Of a DNA stretch of 64,000 nucleotides, positions 1 to 11,990 are shown piece after piece; the stretch's first letter is position 1, and the number at the start of each line of letters is the position of its first letter. Under the pieces are notes generated by a model, which was not told the origin of the DNA, ran no database searches, and saw nothing but the letters and a program-made list of their open reading frames with translations. The stretch is from Onchocerca lupi. Lineage: Eukaryota; Nematoda; Chromadorea; Rhabditida; Onchocercidae. A program made the translations under genes and the position numbers. The stretch spans positions 1 through 64,000 of the forward strand of contig JAOVVO010000414.1 of the NCBI GenBank assembly GCA_028564675.1, read 5' to 3'.

Positions 1-135
1 TATATATATTGTTATCCAGATTTGTACCTACAAATGAAGCAAAATAAATCGGAGGTGAAATAATTGTCTTCAATAAAATTTAGTCATTATATACATTATA
101 TATATATACATTTATATATAAATGATATATTACAG

Positions 136-784
136 AACAATTCATGGGCTTATTTATAATGCTCTGAAATTATTTATGGAAATTAATCAGAGGCTTTTCG
201 ATGAATGCTCTCAAAATTTTAATCGTGAGCGCGAAGACGAAAATGCTAAATTGAAAGAAAAAGTATCGAAATGGGAAATAATTGAAAAAAAAGCACGCCA
301 AAATCCTCAGGTCTGATGAACATCCTCATATTCATAGGGTCAGAAAATAATTATGCTTGCTATTTGATATAAGACTTCGTTATATGCTTGGCATTACTCT
401 TTCTTATTTTTTATTTAATGAGAGTCATATGCGTTTCAGTTTTCGGAAGTTAGCCAACAGTTACAAAATACATGTAGCTCACTAGCACAGCTTTCGGTGA
501 ATGAAAATGGGAGGATCGAACCAGTAGATACAACTAAAATAAAGCAGCAAGCAGCGCGATATGTACGTATATTGTTTCATATAAACTGGATTTGTTCTTT
601 TGATGAATTTATTCGATTTTTGCTCATGGAAGAAAAATTTCTTAATTTCCAGGCAATAGACTATGTTCAGGAACGACCATTAACACGTCGAAAGAGCGAA
701 TTACCACATGATCCAAACACTGATCGAGCACTGGATGAACACCGACGACATGAGCCCTATTTGCCTACTGTACCACATGAGTAG
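136..784 (+). CDS. PPP2R5: PP2A regulatory subunit B56 family, C-terminal part (5' end outside window)
   Basis: Three exons, 136-310, 440-562 and 653-784 (stop TAG), give the last 142 residues of a B56 (B') regulatory subunit of protein phosphatase 2A, which directs the ph-osphatase to substrates. Seen: acceptor TATTACAG before 136, donors CAG|GTCTGA and TAT|GTACGT, and joins that keep one frame. The first exon reads TIHGLIYNALKLFMEINQ then RLFDEC and an Arg/Glu/Lys-rich helix, the hallmark of the last HEAT-like repeats of B56 proteins. The last exon carries RRKSELPHDP, the conserved tail motif of the delta/epsilon-like branch. Known: B56 proteins are about 450-600 residues, so two thirds of the gene lies upstream. 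Nematodes have two such genes (pptr-1 and pptr-2); which one this is cannot be told. The 90-base last intron is open in frame (see findings). Family assignment is secure. Confidence 0.94.
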
Positions 785-3640
785 GCCCAAAGTATTTATT
801 TGCATAGTGGACTTATTTAAAATGAGTTTTTCCTGAGTTGAAAAAGATTAACAACAACAAGGCTTACAAATTGTATTTAAAATTACTTTGATGTTCGAAG
901 ATGTTTTCGATGCTTTTGAAATATAACCATACAACTGCTATAACCATTTTGCTTTGTTCTATTCGTTTTTAAGATCTTTCATTAGTCCAGTTCGTTATCT
1001 AAACCGTATGCTAATGTGTCAAAGCTAGAAAATTCTTACATGTCCCTGTCCTTCCGTCAGTGCATTAGTTTGCTTAATGTGTATATCGTGTAAGTTTCTG
1101 TAGCATCTTAGACATTCCTTTGGTCGTTGTCTTTACTGAAGTGCTTTTCTTTCTTCTTTTATTCTGTTATCCCAAACTCGATTTTCTACACTCTTCTGTT
1201 TTTTAAGCTTTCATTTGTGCTCTTTGTCATTTGTTCAGTTCAGAGATTCACACTTTGCCTTCCTTTTTGAAAACATGCATTGTTTTTAATTTCGAATATT
1301 TATTTTTTTACAGTTTCTATGCATTTCATTTATTCACACGTTCTAGATTCTCGTCGGCAGAATAGTATGTAATTTTTACATTTCTTTTTATAAACGGAAA
1401 TAACACTCTGTATCTACACATATTCTTTTTATCTTTTTTTAAAAACCAGATCTTATACTTTATGCTGTTTTTGGTGAAAACATCTGGAATATGCCAAATC
1501 ATTTGCTTTCCCCGAAATTGATTCATCTAAAGCTGTACATAGTGGAACAAAATTTTTGTCGATAGTAGTTACTCTCTATTGTATGTTTAACAATAATGCA
1601 TTCAATGTTGCATGTTTGTCGGATATTGTGCGTTCAAAAGATTGTATTGTTAAGAAATAGATTTACTCATCAATTTTAGGAACAGATGAAAATGGTCCGA
1701 TAATATTTAATGCTACCCAAACTTTCGTAGAGCATTATTAGTCATCTGCAATATTTCCTCTAACTAAATGTTAAAGTACCACAAACTTTTATCTGTTGTC
1801 GTTGTTGATGTTTGTTGTTGTTATTATTATTACTATTATTATTATTATTATTATATTATTTTTATTGCTATTACTATTATTATTATATTACTTTTTTTTT
1901 GGGACATTTTCCACTTCTTTTTGATTAAGGATGAAATTCTCAGATTTTTTCAGATCTGTGATTTCTTTTTTCCAAAAATATTGCATGCATGATTAGAGCT
2001 GTCGGCATTTCTGCCACTTCATCTTCAACCAACAGGCAGTAAAGCCTTTGTAGCTTTTTTGTGTAGATACTATCAATTGCATGTTTTGTTCTTTTTATTT
2101 TAAATTTCATTGATTAATGGTTGCGCATCGTATATTATCAGTTACTCAGGAGATTAGCAGATCTCGGTTCAAATTTAGAAGCTTTTCGGCCAACAGTCCA
2201 AATCTTTAAATATGCTATAGGAGTATACAGTCCATTCATATTTAGCATTTGAATAGTATTGATGATTTTACTATGATGGATTGTAAGTTAAATATGATTC
2301 CTCAGTTCAAAAGAATATATTCAAAATTCAGATTAACTCGTTCAAATACTTGAGCGAATGCACCAAGAAGAAATACTGATAGGATGAATGCGGAATTGAT
2401 TCCTTGAAATACTGTAATGGCTTTATGGTACCGGATATGCAACCGATTCAAATAAGATTGATGTGAGTAAGTTGTATAAATGTAGAGATTTATCTGAACA
2501 TCACATCAGCTCACTATTGTATATGCATATTTTCCTTATATATTTTTATATATTTTTTTTTTTTAAATTTAATTCTGTGCTACATTGAATATTGAATAAA
2601 TTAGCAACGCAACATATTTTGTATCATTTCATTTTCCTGTTTCGTAATTGGAGAAAAGGGCATTGAGTCAGCTCACAGATAGTAGATTGACAAGCGACGT
2701 TAGCTTTGTTGACAAGGTCCACTAAAACTATTTACTTAGCCTATGGAATTGATCATTTCGCAAAGGCCTTTTGCTGTTTTATGCTCGTCAAAGCTGCTAC
2801 AAAAAGCATGAAATATGAAGTGATCTTAAAAGAAAATATTTTTCTACTGTCTCTCATCTTCTTGACTGTATTTTAATGATAAGTATTGATATCTCCGCTT
2901 ACAGTTTAACAGTTTTATGAGATTCCGACTACACATAACCGGAGAATTCGGAAGATATCTTTTTTTTTTTTTTCGGTCTGAGTGATTCCTGAGAAGCAGT
3001 AATGCTATAAACATATGGTAAAAGTCTTCAAAGTTCAAGATGATCACCAGGAAATCTCAATCCATAAAATAGGATATTTTGCATTGGGATATTCAAAGAG
3101 ATGGAATCATCGGAGTGTTCCTGAAATTGTCGCTTTCTTTCCTTCCGCAATAAGCAATCTGATTCCTATGTCCATCCATCTGTTCATCCATATGAATAAT
3201 TTTTAGTAGTATAGTTCATATCTGTTAGCAACTTTAATAATACAAGCAAGTTTTCTAATTTGTTTGATTGTTAAAGTGATAAAGTGATACTGCCTAATCT
3301 GATTGCTTATCATATATGGTGGCGTGGGTTTGTGTTTGTAATCGTAAAACAACAACATATATAATTGGATCTTCTTATCCTATCAATTTACAAAGGTCAA
3401 AGGTAATAAGGCATGAAACTTCCAAAGGGATAGAACTTTTTATACCAATCTTTCCAAATCTTCGAAAGGATGAAATTACTGATCTGAATGCTTTTCAGCA
3501 TATTTTGTTTCATTTTTCTTTCTCTATTGGAAGCACGGGAATAATAATCGAATAAGAGTATCACTAAAATGGATTTGGCGACAGTGCAAAATATACAAAT
3601 GTAAACAAAGAAATTCAACAAACAATAGTAAATTGAGCAT
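785..3640. other. 3' flank of the B56 gene and intergenic DNA
   Basis: AT-rich DNA without a convincing gene. The first part is presumably the 3' UTR of the B56 gene; an AATAAA lies near 2594 but its use is not shown. An ATG-started 79-codon ORF at 3316-3555 (+) has a donor-like AAAG|GTAATA inside it but no recognisable product. ORFs at 1326-1526 and 2844-3047 look like chance. Confidence 0.4.
1813..1890. repeat. (TTA)n microsatellite with interruptions
   Basis: About 78 bases of TTA/TTATTA units interrupted by TACTA and TTGCTA. The long Tyr run in the overlapping frame is only a translation of this repeat. Confidence 0.9.
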
Positions 3641-3766
3641 TTATTGTAAAAATTGATTATAATGATAGGAGGACGAGTTCATTATGAAGCTCATTATGTC
3701 TTCAATCAATTCTTCTTCATATTCTGTTAATTGACGAATTTCCCGAATGATTCTTCTTGGATTCAT
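3641..3766 (-). CDS. Possible alternative last exon of the GPCR gene, or small ORF
   Basis: A 41-codon ATG-started frame on the minus strand beginning MNPRRIIREIRQLTEYEEEL and ending TAA at 3641. It has normal-looking charged, amphipathic composition. The same frame is open further upstream through GCG AAC TAT, back to AG dinucleotides near 3790-3800. It lies just 3' of the GPCR tail exon (3842-3953) on the same strand. The GTACAA donor inside GPCR exon 6 (near residue 336) is the right phase to join it. This could be an alternative intracellular tail of the receptor, an independent peptide, or chance. No family was recognised. Confidence 0.3.
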   Translation of the reverse strand: MNPRRIIREIRQLTEYEEELIEDIMSFIMNSSSYHYNQFLQ

Positions 3767-3841
3767 GTCATTGCTTGAGCAAATTTCATAGTTCGCTTCT
3801 TACGAATGCTAATTTGCAACATATTTAGAAAGATGACTTTA

Positions 3842-6800
3842 TCATATCAGTCGTTCCATTTCTACGGTCAGATAATTCTTCGAATTTGCTAATCCATTCC
3901 TAAGATGTGATTTTGACGAATTTCTTCTTCTGGACAGCTCTCTATTTAATGAGCTGCAATAGTAACATCAATGCCAGAAGATAATGAAACGCCTTTTCAT
4001 CTTATTATAAGCTTAACAACATTTATATAAACATGAAATTAATTATTAATGCTATCATTGCTTTTCGGATTCAAAGAAAAGCATTGATCTTTTCATCTTG
4101 TGAGAGCAAAGTTCACGGTCAATTTACCTGGCAATTTACCTAATCACTTCTACTCTTCTCTCGAATGCAAACTACAAATGGAATGAAATCTCGCAAAGAG
4201 AAATAATTCACCAATTGGAACTGTATTTATGAATGGAGCGAAATGTGTATGATTTGCGATGGATGGAACTGATCCGCGAAATCGTTGTACCGAAGGCGTT
4301 AAATGAAACACTGAAACGAGGCATCTGTGATTTCGTCTTCTTCCTGGTTAGCCAGAAGAAGAGGAGTGGATTCCAAATTACCGTTGACATTGCTATCACA
4401 TGAGCTACCAGTGGCCAAAAAAACGGTTGTTCCAGGAGAAACTTTGGCTCCAATTCTGAAATACAGAAATTCATCACTTTTTTTGCTTCATATCCAGTTA
4501 TCACTGTAGCAACAGCTTTTTTTTTTTCTTGGAAAGTACGCTTTTCCGAAAGACTGAATTAAAATTACTATTTTAGAGTTCAAAGAATGAAGTAGCAATT
4601 GTCGAATTTATTTTCATTTTGAAACTTTTGTCAAATTCCCTCCAGACTTTCTTGTTTTGATTAGATGCAAGGAGAAATAGAAGCTTACTGAAATCTTTGA
4701 GCATATTAACGACAGTAAGAGGAAACCAACATCCAATAAATGCAATTACTATACCAATAAGTATATAATTGACCTAGAAATATATTTCGGGAAAAATCGA
4801 TTGTAATGTTTCTATATCTGAAGCTCTAGGCAGTCGTGAAATATTAGCAATGATTTGCAAACTGCTCAGAGTTTCAACATTACTTCACCAAATACAAATA
4901 ATCATTAGTTTTATAGATAAATCATTCTCGGTTAAATTGATTTCTTGGTGTAAAATTTCGTTCCTTTTTAAATTAAATCACATCTAAGCATGCATCTTCT
5001 TCATTTTGATGATAGGAGATAATAGATAAGTGAGAATTCTCGAAATGCATCACTTTCAATTTCTCTAATCTTATTGATACTTGAAAAAAATCTGAATTTC
5101 TCAAATTTTTTTTGAATTTTTCTTTTTTTTAGAGCAAAAAAGAATGTCATTTACTTACTCGTTTCCTCCGATTTGTTGCTTTTTCACGTTGAGCAATTGA
5201 TAAGCTTTTGCTGAATTGTACATTTTGAATAATCATATCACTGGCCACTTTTGCTAATATCCGAGCGTAGCAATACGTTATGATTATTAATGGAAAAACG
5301 AACTAAAGCGTTTTACTTTCACATTAACGTAGCATGGAAAGCACTTATTGATAACAAGAATGAAGATCAGTTTTAATGATAATAATTTATCATGAAAGAG
5401 TTCGGTCAACTTATCATATCAAGTTTTGTCTTCAAACCCAACCTCTCTCCAAAGTTACCTGTAATAAAACAACAGTTGATCCGTAGAGTCGTCGAGGTGT
5501 TTCACCGTTCCAATTAATTTCATCGCAAAAAAAGCCACAAAATGGTTTGGTATTATTCGGTACATAGTAGGCACCATCAACAAGCTCGTAGCTCAGAAGA
5601 TATGGAATATTGATCACAGTACTAATCACCCAGATAAAAGCAGTAACTAGGCCTGCCTGACTTATGGACACAGGTGCTCGAATTGGCCCCATAATGTGCA
5701 CAAATTTATCGATCGCTATAGCCGTTAAACTCCAACTGAAATCATGAAAATGACAATTGATCTTAATTTTTGTAATTCGATGGTAAGATAAAAGCTGGAG
5801 CTTTTTTTTTCTTTTTTTTTAAGATCCAATTCGGCAATCTTATGAAGAACGTGTTACCATTCGTTTTCATTGTACTTCTAATTATCAGTTATATTTTCGT
5901 TGCTAATTAATTATTGGATTGAATATTATGCCTATAAAATCAAACAGAGTCAAATAAACAGATCGATGATCATTTTCCTTATCTCTATGAAAATTCATTT
6001 CTAACCTAATGCACATATCAGTTTAATGGTGCCTCCAAAGATAGCTTATCAAACTTCTTTATCATCCAATCTTTTCTAAGCATATTTATCCGTTGAAATC
6101 TGCATTTTACAAGCTCAACTGACCAGTATAAGTATCATTTCTAAACAATTATATTAAAATAAAGTCTTGCAAGCAATTATCGGCGACTTACTCATTTCGA
6201 ATTTTGTCATTCAAGACTGATAGCTCTAACTGATTCAATAAAAGTCTCATTTCTTACTTTCAATAATGATTAAAACAATTCGGCCATAAAACTTATAATA
6301 ATATCCATCGAATTTTCCGCAATTAAGAGAAATATTGAAATATGATTTATTCACAGGTAAAGATTAATTTTACATTATTCTGTATCGAAAAATGAAGTCT
6401 TTTTGATTTATTGAAATGATCCAAAACTAATTATCATTCATCTATCGATCAAATTTTGTTCTTTTTCATTCGAATGATTTTAAAAGCAAAAATTTTATCA
6501 TAAACCTATCAACTAATATGCAAGTTATATGCATTCATATTTCAGATTTAGCATGCAGTAGTATGTGATTTACGGAAATGCCAAAACTTGCATAAATTAA
6601 TTAAGCCTTAATTAGATAGAGTCTCAATTTATTGCTAATTTATTTGACTACCGTTTATTCTTACCACAGAGCAAAAATGATGTCTGAAATAGGGAAGGAA
6701 AGAGATGTATCCATGGAACATGAAATACAGTCAGGTAGTTATATAACCTCTACTTTATTTGATATCATCCCTTTTTTGATCATAAATATGACATTTTAAG

Positions 6801-9800
6801 AGAGAAATTTCGACGACACAAATGATGTCACAATTAAATTTATTGATTTTGTCTTTTTAACTTTTGCACTACAAAAATTAGAGCTTCCTCTAAAAGATAT
6901 GACAAGCAAATTAAAATTCTTGAATCGATTAGCTCGATGCTAATGAAATGCAATTTGACACTGATTACAACTATTCAAGTTGTTGTTTAACTATTTTAGA
7001 GTATTTCATGTCATTTCTTTTTCATCTTCAATTCCTAAATGATGTCTGGTTGGTCAAAAAGGAAAAAAAAAACCGATACTTCATGCTGTAACAGAAATTG
7101 AAATTCCACTCTTTCGATTCGGATATTCCGAGTTGCTATGACTACAGGAGAATGAGCAATGAAATGAAACTTGCCTTGTTACGAAAACCGAGCACGAATT
7201 CGAGAGCGGCATCAGGCGACACATTAAAGCTCCAAAAGTCCAGTTCTTGGTCAACGCATACCACGGTGTGACCGGAATTGCGGTAACACAAAGTAATAAA
7301 TCGGTAATGATTAAGTTGAGCAAAAAAATATTTCTAGCTGAACGAAGTCGTCGATTCTTCGTAAATGCAATCAGAACACTGCCATTGCCGGTGATGCCAA
7401 TGATCATCAGAAGACCGTAAAGTAGCCAGATGATCACTTTGATGGCCAGCCATCTGCAAACATTTTCAGAAAAACATTTCATGTCTTGCTTCTGAAGAAT
7501 ATTATTGCTTCAGATGAAGGAGAAGATGGACGAAAGAAAGAAGAAGGAATAGTTTTAATTTTCAAATTTCCTAATTCGAATTGCGAAAGTTTTCGCAATT
7601 TTCGTATTTTTCATAAAAATTCAGCTCAAACTCGTTACAAATGGCTGTTCTCTTTTTCCGAAGAGCATTTAAGTGAGATTCTCAATAGATGACAAAAGAA
7701 AATAAAGACTTGAATCATATGGAATTTCAATTATGCTTCATTACTTTTTTCTTAAGATTATTGCGATTGCAATTGAAGATTTGGTTTCGCGCACAAAAAC
7801 ATGTTAAAAAAATACAACTTTTGCATTTCAATCGATCCATCAGATTAATGCTGACTGGAATTGAGGTAGAAAATTGACTCAGTAGAACGGAAGTTCATCT
7901 TCATTTCAGCTCACAGTATCACATTTCCAATGAGCTTTCATTCACAGCAAAAAAGTTTTAATAATTTTGAAAGAGAAAAAAAAACAAATTTTAATTTCAA
8001 GGCAAATGGATGATTCTTTTTTAAGTAACTCAATACTGTTTATCTGATTACCAACATTTAATTACTGATTACTGGGTATATTCATTGGTATCTTTCTGAT
8101 GTCAACTTTGCCAATTTGTTGTTTAATCATTCGGTACCTCAATCATATGAACTTTTAAATGTTTTTTTTTTTTTTTTTTCTGGACATTTCATACAGATAA
8201 AATGAAAAGAAAGACACGGAAATCGGTAAATTTGTTTCAGATGACCAGGAACTCCGCTCCGCGATTCCCGCTCCTTTACTTCAATTCGTTATCTTTGGTT
8301 TGGAAGGAATGGTATAATTCAGGAGCTTACTTCCGACATATCAAATGTTTAAATGACAAAGTGAATTGACTTGTCAAATTTTCTTCTTCACCCATCTATC
8401 ACCAATCCAATGATGGATAACCCAATCTTGACTTCCGGTATTATAATAAATTCATCAATTTGACTAGTCTAATTGGCTTTTCATGAATTTCGATCTCTAT
8501 CGGATATTAGAAAAATAGAAAAAAGTCTATTAAGGAAATCATTTTCTGAACAATTAGTGATAACTTTGGATCACTTTCTATCGGATTTTCAACTATCACT
8601 AGTGCTAAGACTTAGCCATTAAAACTTTGAGCGTAGAAAATGCAACAATTAGATGAATCACTTTCACAATAGTAAACTTATACTTGTAGTAGAAAACATC
8701 TGATTTGTCACATATCCAACGCTATCATTATCATTGGAGTAATCTCTGCCATCTAATAGATTTAAATTTCTAGAATCGAATTCCTGAAGGCAATATTGAG
8801 CCAATAATGTATGCTTATCAGTTGTCAGTGATAAATTGTGTTCAACTGATTGCATTCAAATAAGTTCTGATTGAAATCGATGCTTTAGTGATAGCATTAG
8901 TGATAGCACTTTAGTGATAGCATTTCTCACACATATTATATCCAAGTTTTTGTTATTTCTACTACGAGCAATGATATCAAATGTCATTTCCTTCTTTTTC
9001 ATTAAACTTATTCCATTTTCATGGATGCTCGATTCACTTCTTCGATAGCTTTCCACTGTCACAAAATATGCGACACAAAAATGCTAATATTTGGAATAAA
9101 CCTAAACCTCATAAATCAGAATCAATACAGTATGTATCTAATACGATCATGCGAATTGCTGCAATCATTGTTTTCTTCCCTGCAAATATCGATTTATCAA
9201 AGTTATGATCAAGTCTACTTATCTTTGTTATCAGAGATTCTAATTTATCATAAGGTCTTTAATTGCATATCATTAGTTCAGATATAAACGATTTTCTATT
9301 AGATTGTTACTGCATAAGTAATTAATAGTTCGAGCTAATAGGAAGATGAAATCAGTAATTATTTCATACTACAGTTTATCAATAATTAATAAACAAATTC
9401 TTGTAATGAATTATCGTTCTCAAGTTCAAGGAAGTCCTGTCAAACTTCCACGGGAAAAGCAATTAAAATTGATAAAATTTTAGGTAAAAAACTAGATTTC
9501 AAGTTAATTAATGGAGTTTACATGTTTGTAACTATTTGACACTTCTTTAAACGAATTTACAAATGAAGAAAATTTTGTTATGAAAAGATCGAAAAAAACG
9601 AATGGATGAATTTTGAATTATGCTCTCATCTAATGAAATAAGTTCAGAAAGATAATCAATATATTTTAGCTAAGTTCCTATACTCTAAAATCAATTATGT
9701 GATTATTAATGTGAAGTCATTGAATAGAATCTTCCGATATCCGTTATGATTGAAGCAAATATTCCATTTTAATTTATCTATTAGCAATAATTGAGCATTG

Positions 9801-11990
9801 AATCATTTCAGTGAAATATTCCACTGAAATACAAAGAAACAGGAAAACATGAACATATTATTCTTAGAGATTTAATTATCTTTAGAAAACAGAAATTTTG
9901 AAGCTGCGAACTTGGAGTTGACAAAATTTGAAGTAATCTTTGCAAGAAAGGATATTGGCTCCTTTTTATTCGGGCCTTTTTTCCTTTCCTAAAGCCAAAT
10001 TTCTTTGGATAATAAAACTTGATGCAAATTAGCAACAATGCTGATTATGCTACTTTAAGCTTTTTAAACATTTGAAAATATATCTGACCGGAGCCAATAG
10101 CATGGCTCATTTGGAATTAAGCAGAAAAATTTTGCAAATAAGTGGAAAATTCAGTAAAGTAAACATTAAAATATTTCAAAAAATTGGTGAATAGTACTAA
10201 TTAATGAAATTAGATACGCTGAGTTATAATTTGATGAAAATTTGTTAACGAGCGAATGTTTTGACATCATATGTCAACATTTTTTGGTTTTATTCATCCA
10301 AAAGAACTATTCTCGAATTTGACGAATATTTTACCAATCTTTTATTTGCTTGAAATTACAAGAAATTGCCATCGAGTAAAACAAATAGTTATAGTCATTT
10401 CAGGTTGTGTATTATTTATTCAAATACAATAATTATTAAAATAATACCTTTATTTCGGCTGCCAGAATACCGGAATTATTTAAACAATAATACTTTTCTT
10501 ATCAATAGAAAAATATTACTTAAGTAATTCCAGTATTGCGTATAATAGGAAAATTTTTATGCTTAGTTATATTCGAGAAACAACTAAAAGTATTAATTCA
10601 ATTCATTTCTTATATATTTTTTCTCAATAAAAGTGACAAAGGTCATTTTCTTCTTCATTAAAACTCATCAAAGTTGGAACTTTCCCCATCTTATAAAGAA
10701 TTCAAATGAAAAAAAAAAGCGCCAACAAAATCAATGTGTAAAATAGATGTTTGAATAATTTATATCAGTAAATAAGCCTTAATGTATAGTTATTACTTTT
10801 CATTTCCTTCCCAATATCTTCCCACTGCCATCATTAGATGAAGATATTTCTACTACAATGATATCTGACGAAAAACTTATAAGTAAGGCAGTTGAAGTTT
10901 ACATATTAGTTCTTTTATAAACAAACTTTTAGATTATACTGATATTATCGCCTTTAGGCAAATATTATTCGATGAAGAGAAGAGTTCAAAGAATTGCAAA
11001 AGTGCAAGACAAGACATTGCTCGAAAACTTCTTGCAGCAACTTGCAGTAGAAATTGTTTGAATGCAAAAACAGAGGTTATCTTTGCTTTGATAAGCTCAA
11101 AAATAGGCCAATTGTTAAGGTTTTTAGCCAATACACTCTATGTTTTGGCTTTCTTGAAATGTTTTATCTAGGAGAAAGAATCGAATCGAATGGAAATCTC
11201 ATTCGATACTTGTGAATTCTAATACTTTTCAAGTATGCTAAACAGAAATCTTTTCTAGTAAAAAAATCGAATTAGTTATTCCATTGGCGTCAGTGCTCAA
11301 TTCTATGAGTTAAATCCTTTATTTCCTATGCTACTTCAAAGTGTACCATTTGAGAAATTTGAAAAAAACATTGAGAAAAAAAAGTTATGAAAAATTGAGG
11401 CAGAGAACATCAAATAATTATCGTAACTTTAAACTCGAACTGCTTTTATGCGTTGGCGTTAAACTAGTCTGAATTATTGTAATTTCAACATGAATTATTT
11501 CGAGCTTGGATGGTTCGGAAGGAATTAAAAGCTTATCTTCAAATGCCTTCATTTGTCGGAAAAATTTTTGGGAACAATTTTGAGAGATTTATTAGTTTCC
11601 TCATTTTCAATCGCAACACTAGATGAACATCAAATTGAATTTTGCAAAAAATTTATGGCTACTTTTTTTTTTCTCAATGTAGGTAGCTTTCGATGAGCAA
11701 TTTAAATATTCGATAAATTGCCTTGGCACTGGCTTAATCCATGCTGATCGTCAATCGCATGAAAACTTTTTCCTGCGATTTGGATCTGGGCTGCTCGGGT
11801 CAATGAAATAGAATAGATCAAATGATAAAAGTACAAAGAGTGGAAGGAGAAAATATACTGAATACTTGTGCTGCAAATACCGCAATTATTCTATTATTAA
11901 TGATTAATGAAGCACCCACCTCGTGATATCATTGATACCTCGATCTAAGATTGCTTCGCTAATTTGCACACAATTTGTGTCATCGTCCAT
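3842..11990 (-). CDS. Neuropeptide receptor, rhodopsin-type GPCR (NPR/NPY-sNPF-like)
   Basis: Seven exons, 3' to 5': 3842-3953, 4212-4455, 4689-4773, 5159-5302, 5459-5735, 7175-7453 and 11920-11990 (ATG). Joined length is 1212 nt, 403 residues, every junction in phase. Seen: short extracellular N-terminus; TM1 with GNG; TM2 LNLIITDLLLC; the TM3 cysteine C102; S117-WSLTAIAIDKF with DKF in place of DRY; C183/C187 in loop 2 (CGFFCDE); TM6 CWFPL (272-276); TM7 NPLLF (314-318) in place of NPxxY. Known: this combination is typical of nematode NPR receptors related to NPY/sNPF receptors, which couple peptide binding at the plasma membrane to G proteins. Intron 7174-5736 is GC-AG. If the exon-6 donor at 4211 is not used, a 367-residue form stops at 4208. 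Intron 1 is 4.5 kb. The ligand is not predictable. Confidence 0.9.
7169..7175 (-). other. GC splice donor (AAG|GCAAGT) of a GC-AG intron
   Basis: On the minus strand the exon ends ACAAG at 7175 and the intron starts GCAAGT at 7174. Using it restores the codon AG|T for Ser117 between TM3 segments SVFVT and WSLTA. The nearby GT (CAA|GTTTCA) would shift the frame, so the GC donor decides the reading frame. Confidence 0.8.
7454..11919 (-). other. First intron of the GPCR gene
   Basis: 4466 bases between the first and second coding exons, GTGGGT to GTTTGCAG. It holds poly-T and AT-rich stretches and a short tandem repeat near 8890. Nothing else was recognised. The ORFs at 7486-7692, 7689-7877, 8664-9287, 9808-10038 and 10934-11131 show no family resemblance. 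A TTTGTTTCAG|ATG at about 8250 on the plus strand opens only a short unremarkable frame. Confidence 0.5.
8884..8925. repeat. Short tandem repeat, unit TTAGTGATAGCA
   Basis: About three copies of a 12-14 base unit inside GPCR intron 1. Confidence 0.75.

Noticed and set aside
1768..1992. ORF with a long Tyr/Ile run
   Set aside because: Translation of the TTA microsatellite.
7081..7482. GPCR exon 2 read as starting at an internal ATG (MKCFSENVCRW)
   Set aside because: A clean acceptor GTTTGCAG lies inside that stretch, and the exon at 11920-11990 joins there in phase to give a better N-terminus (MDDDTNCVQISEA). The 5' part of that frame and its end after the GC donor are intron.
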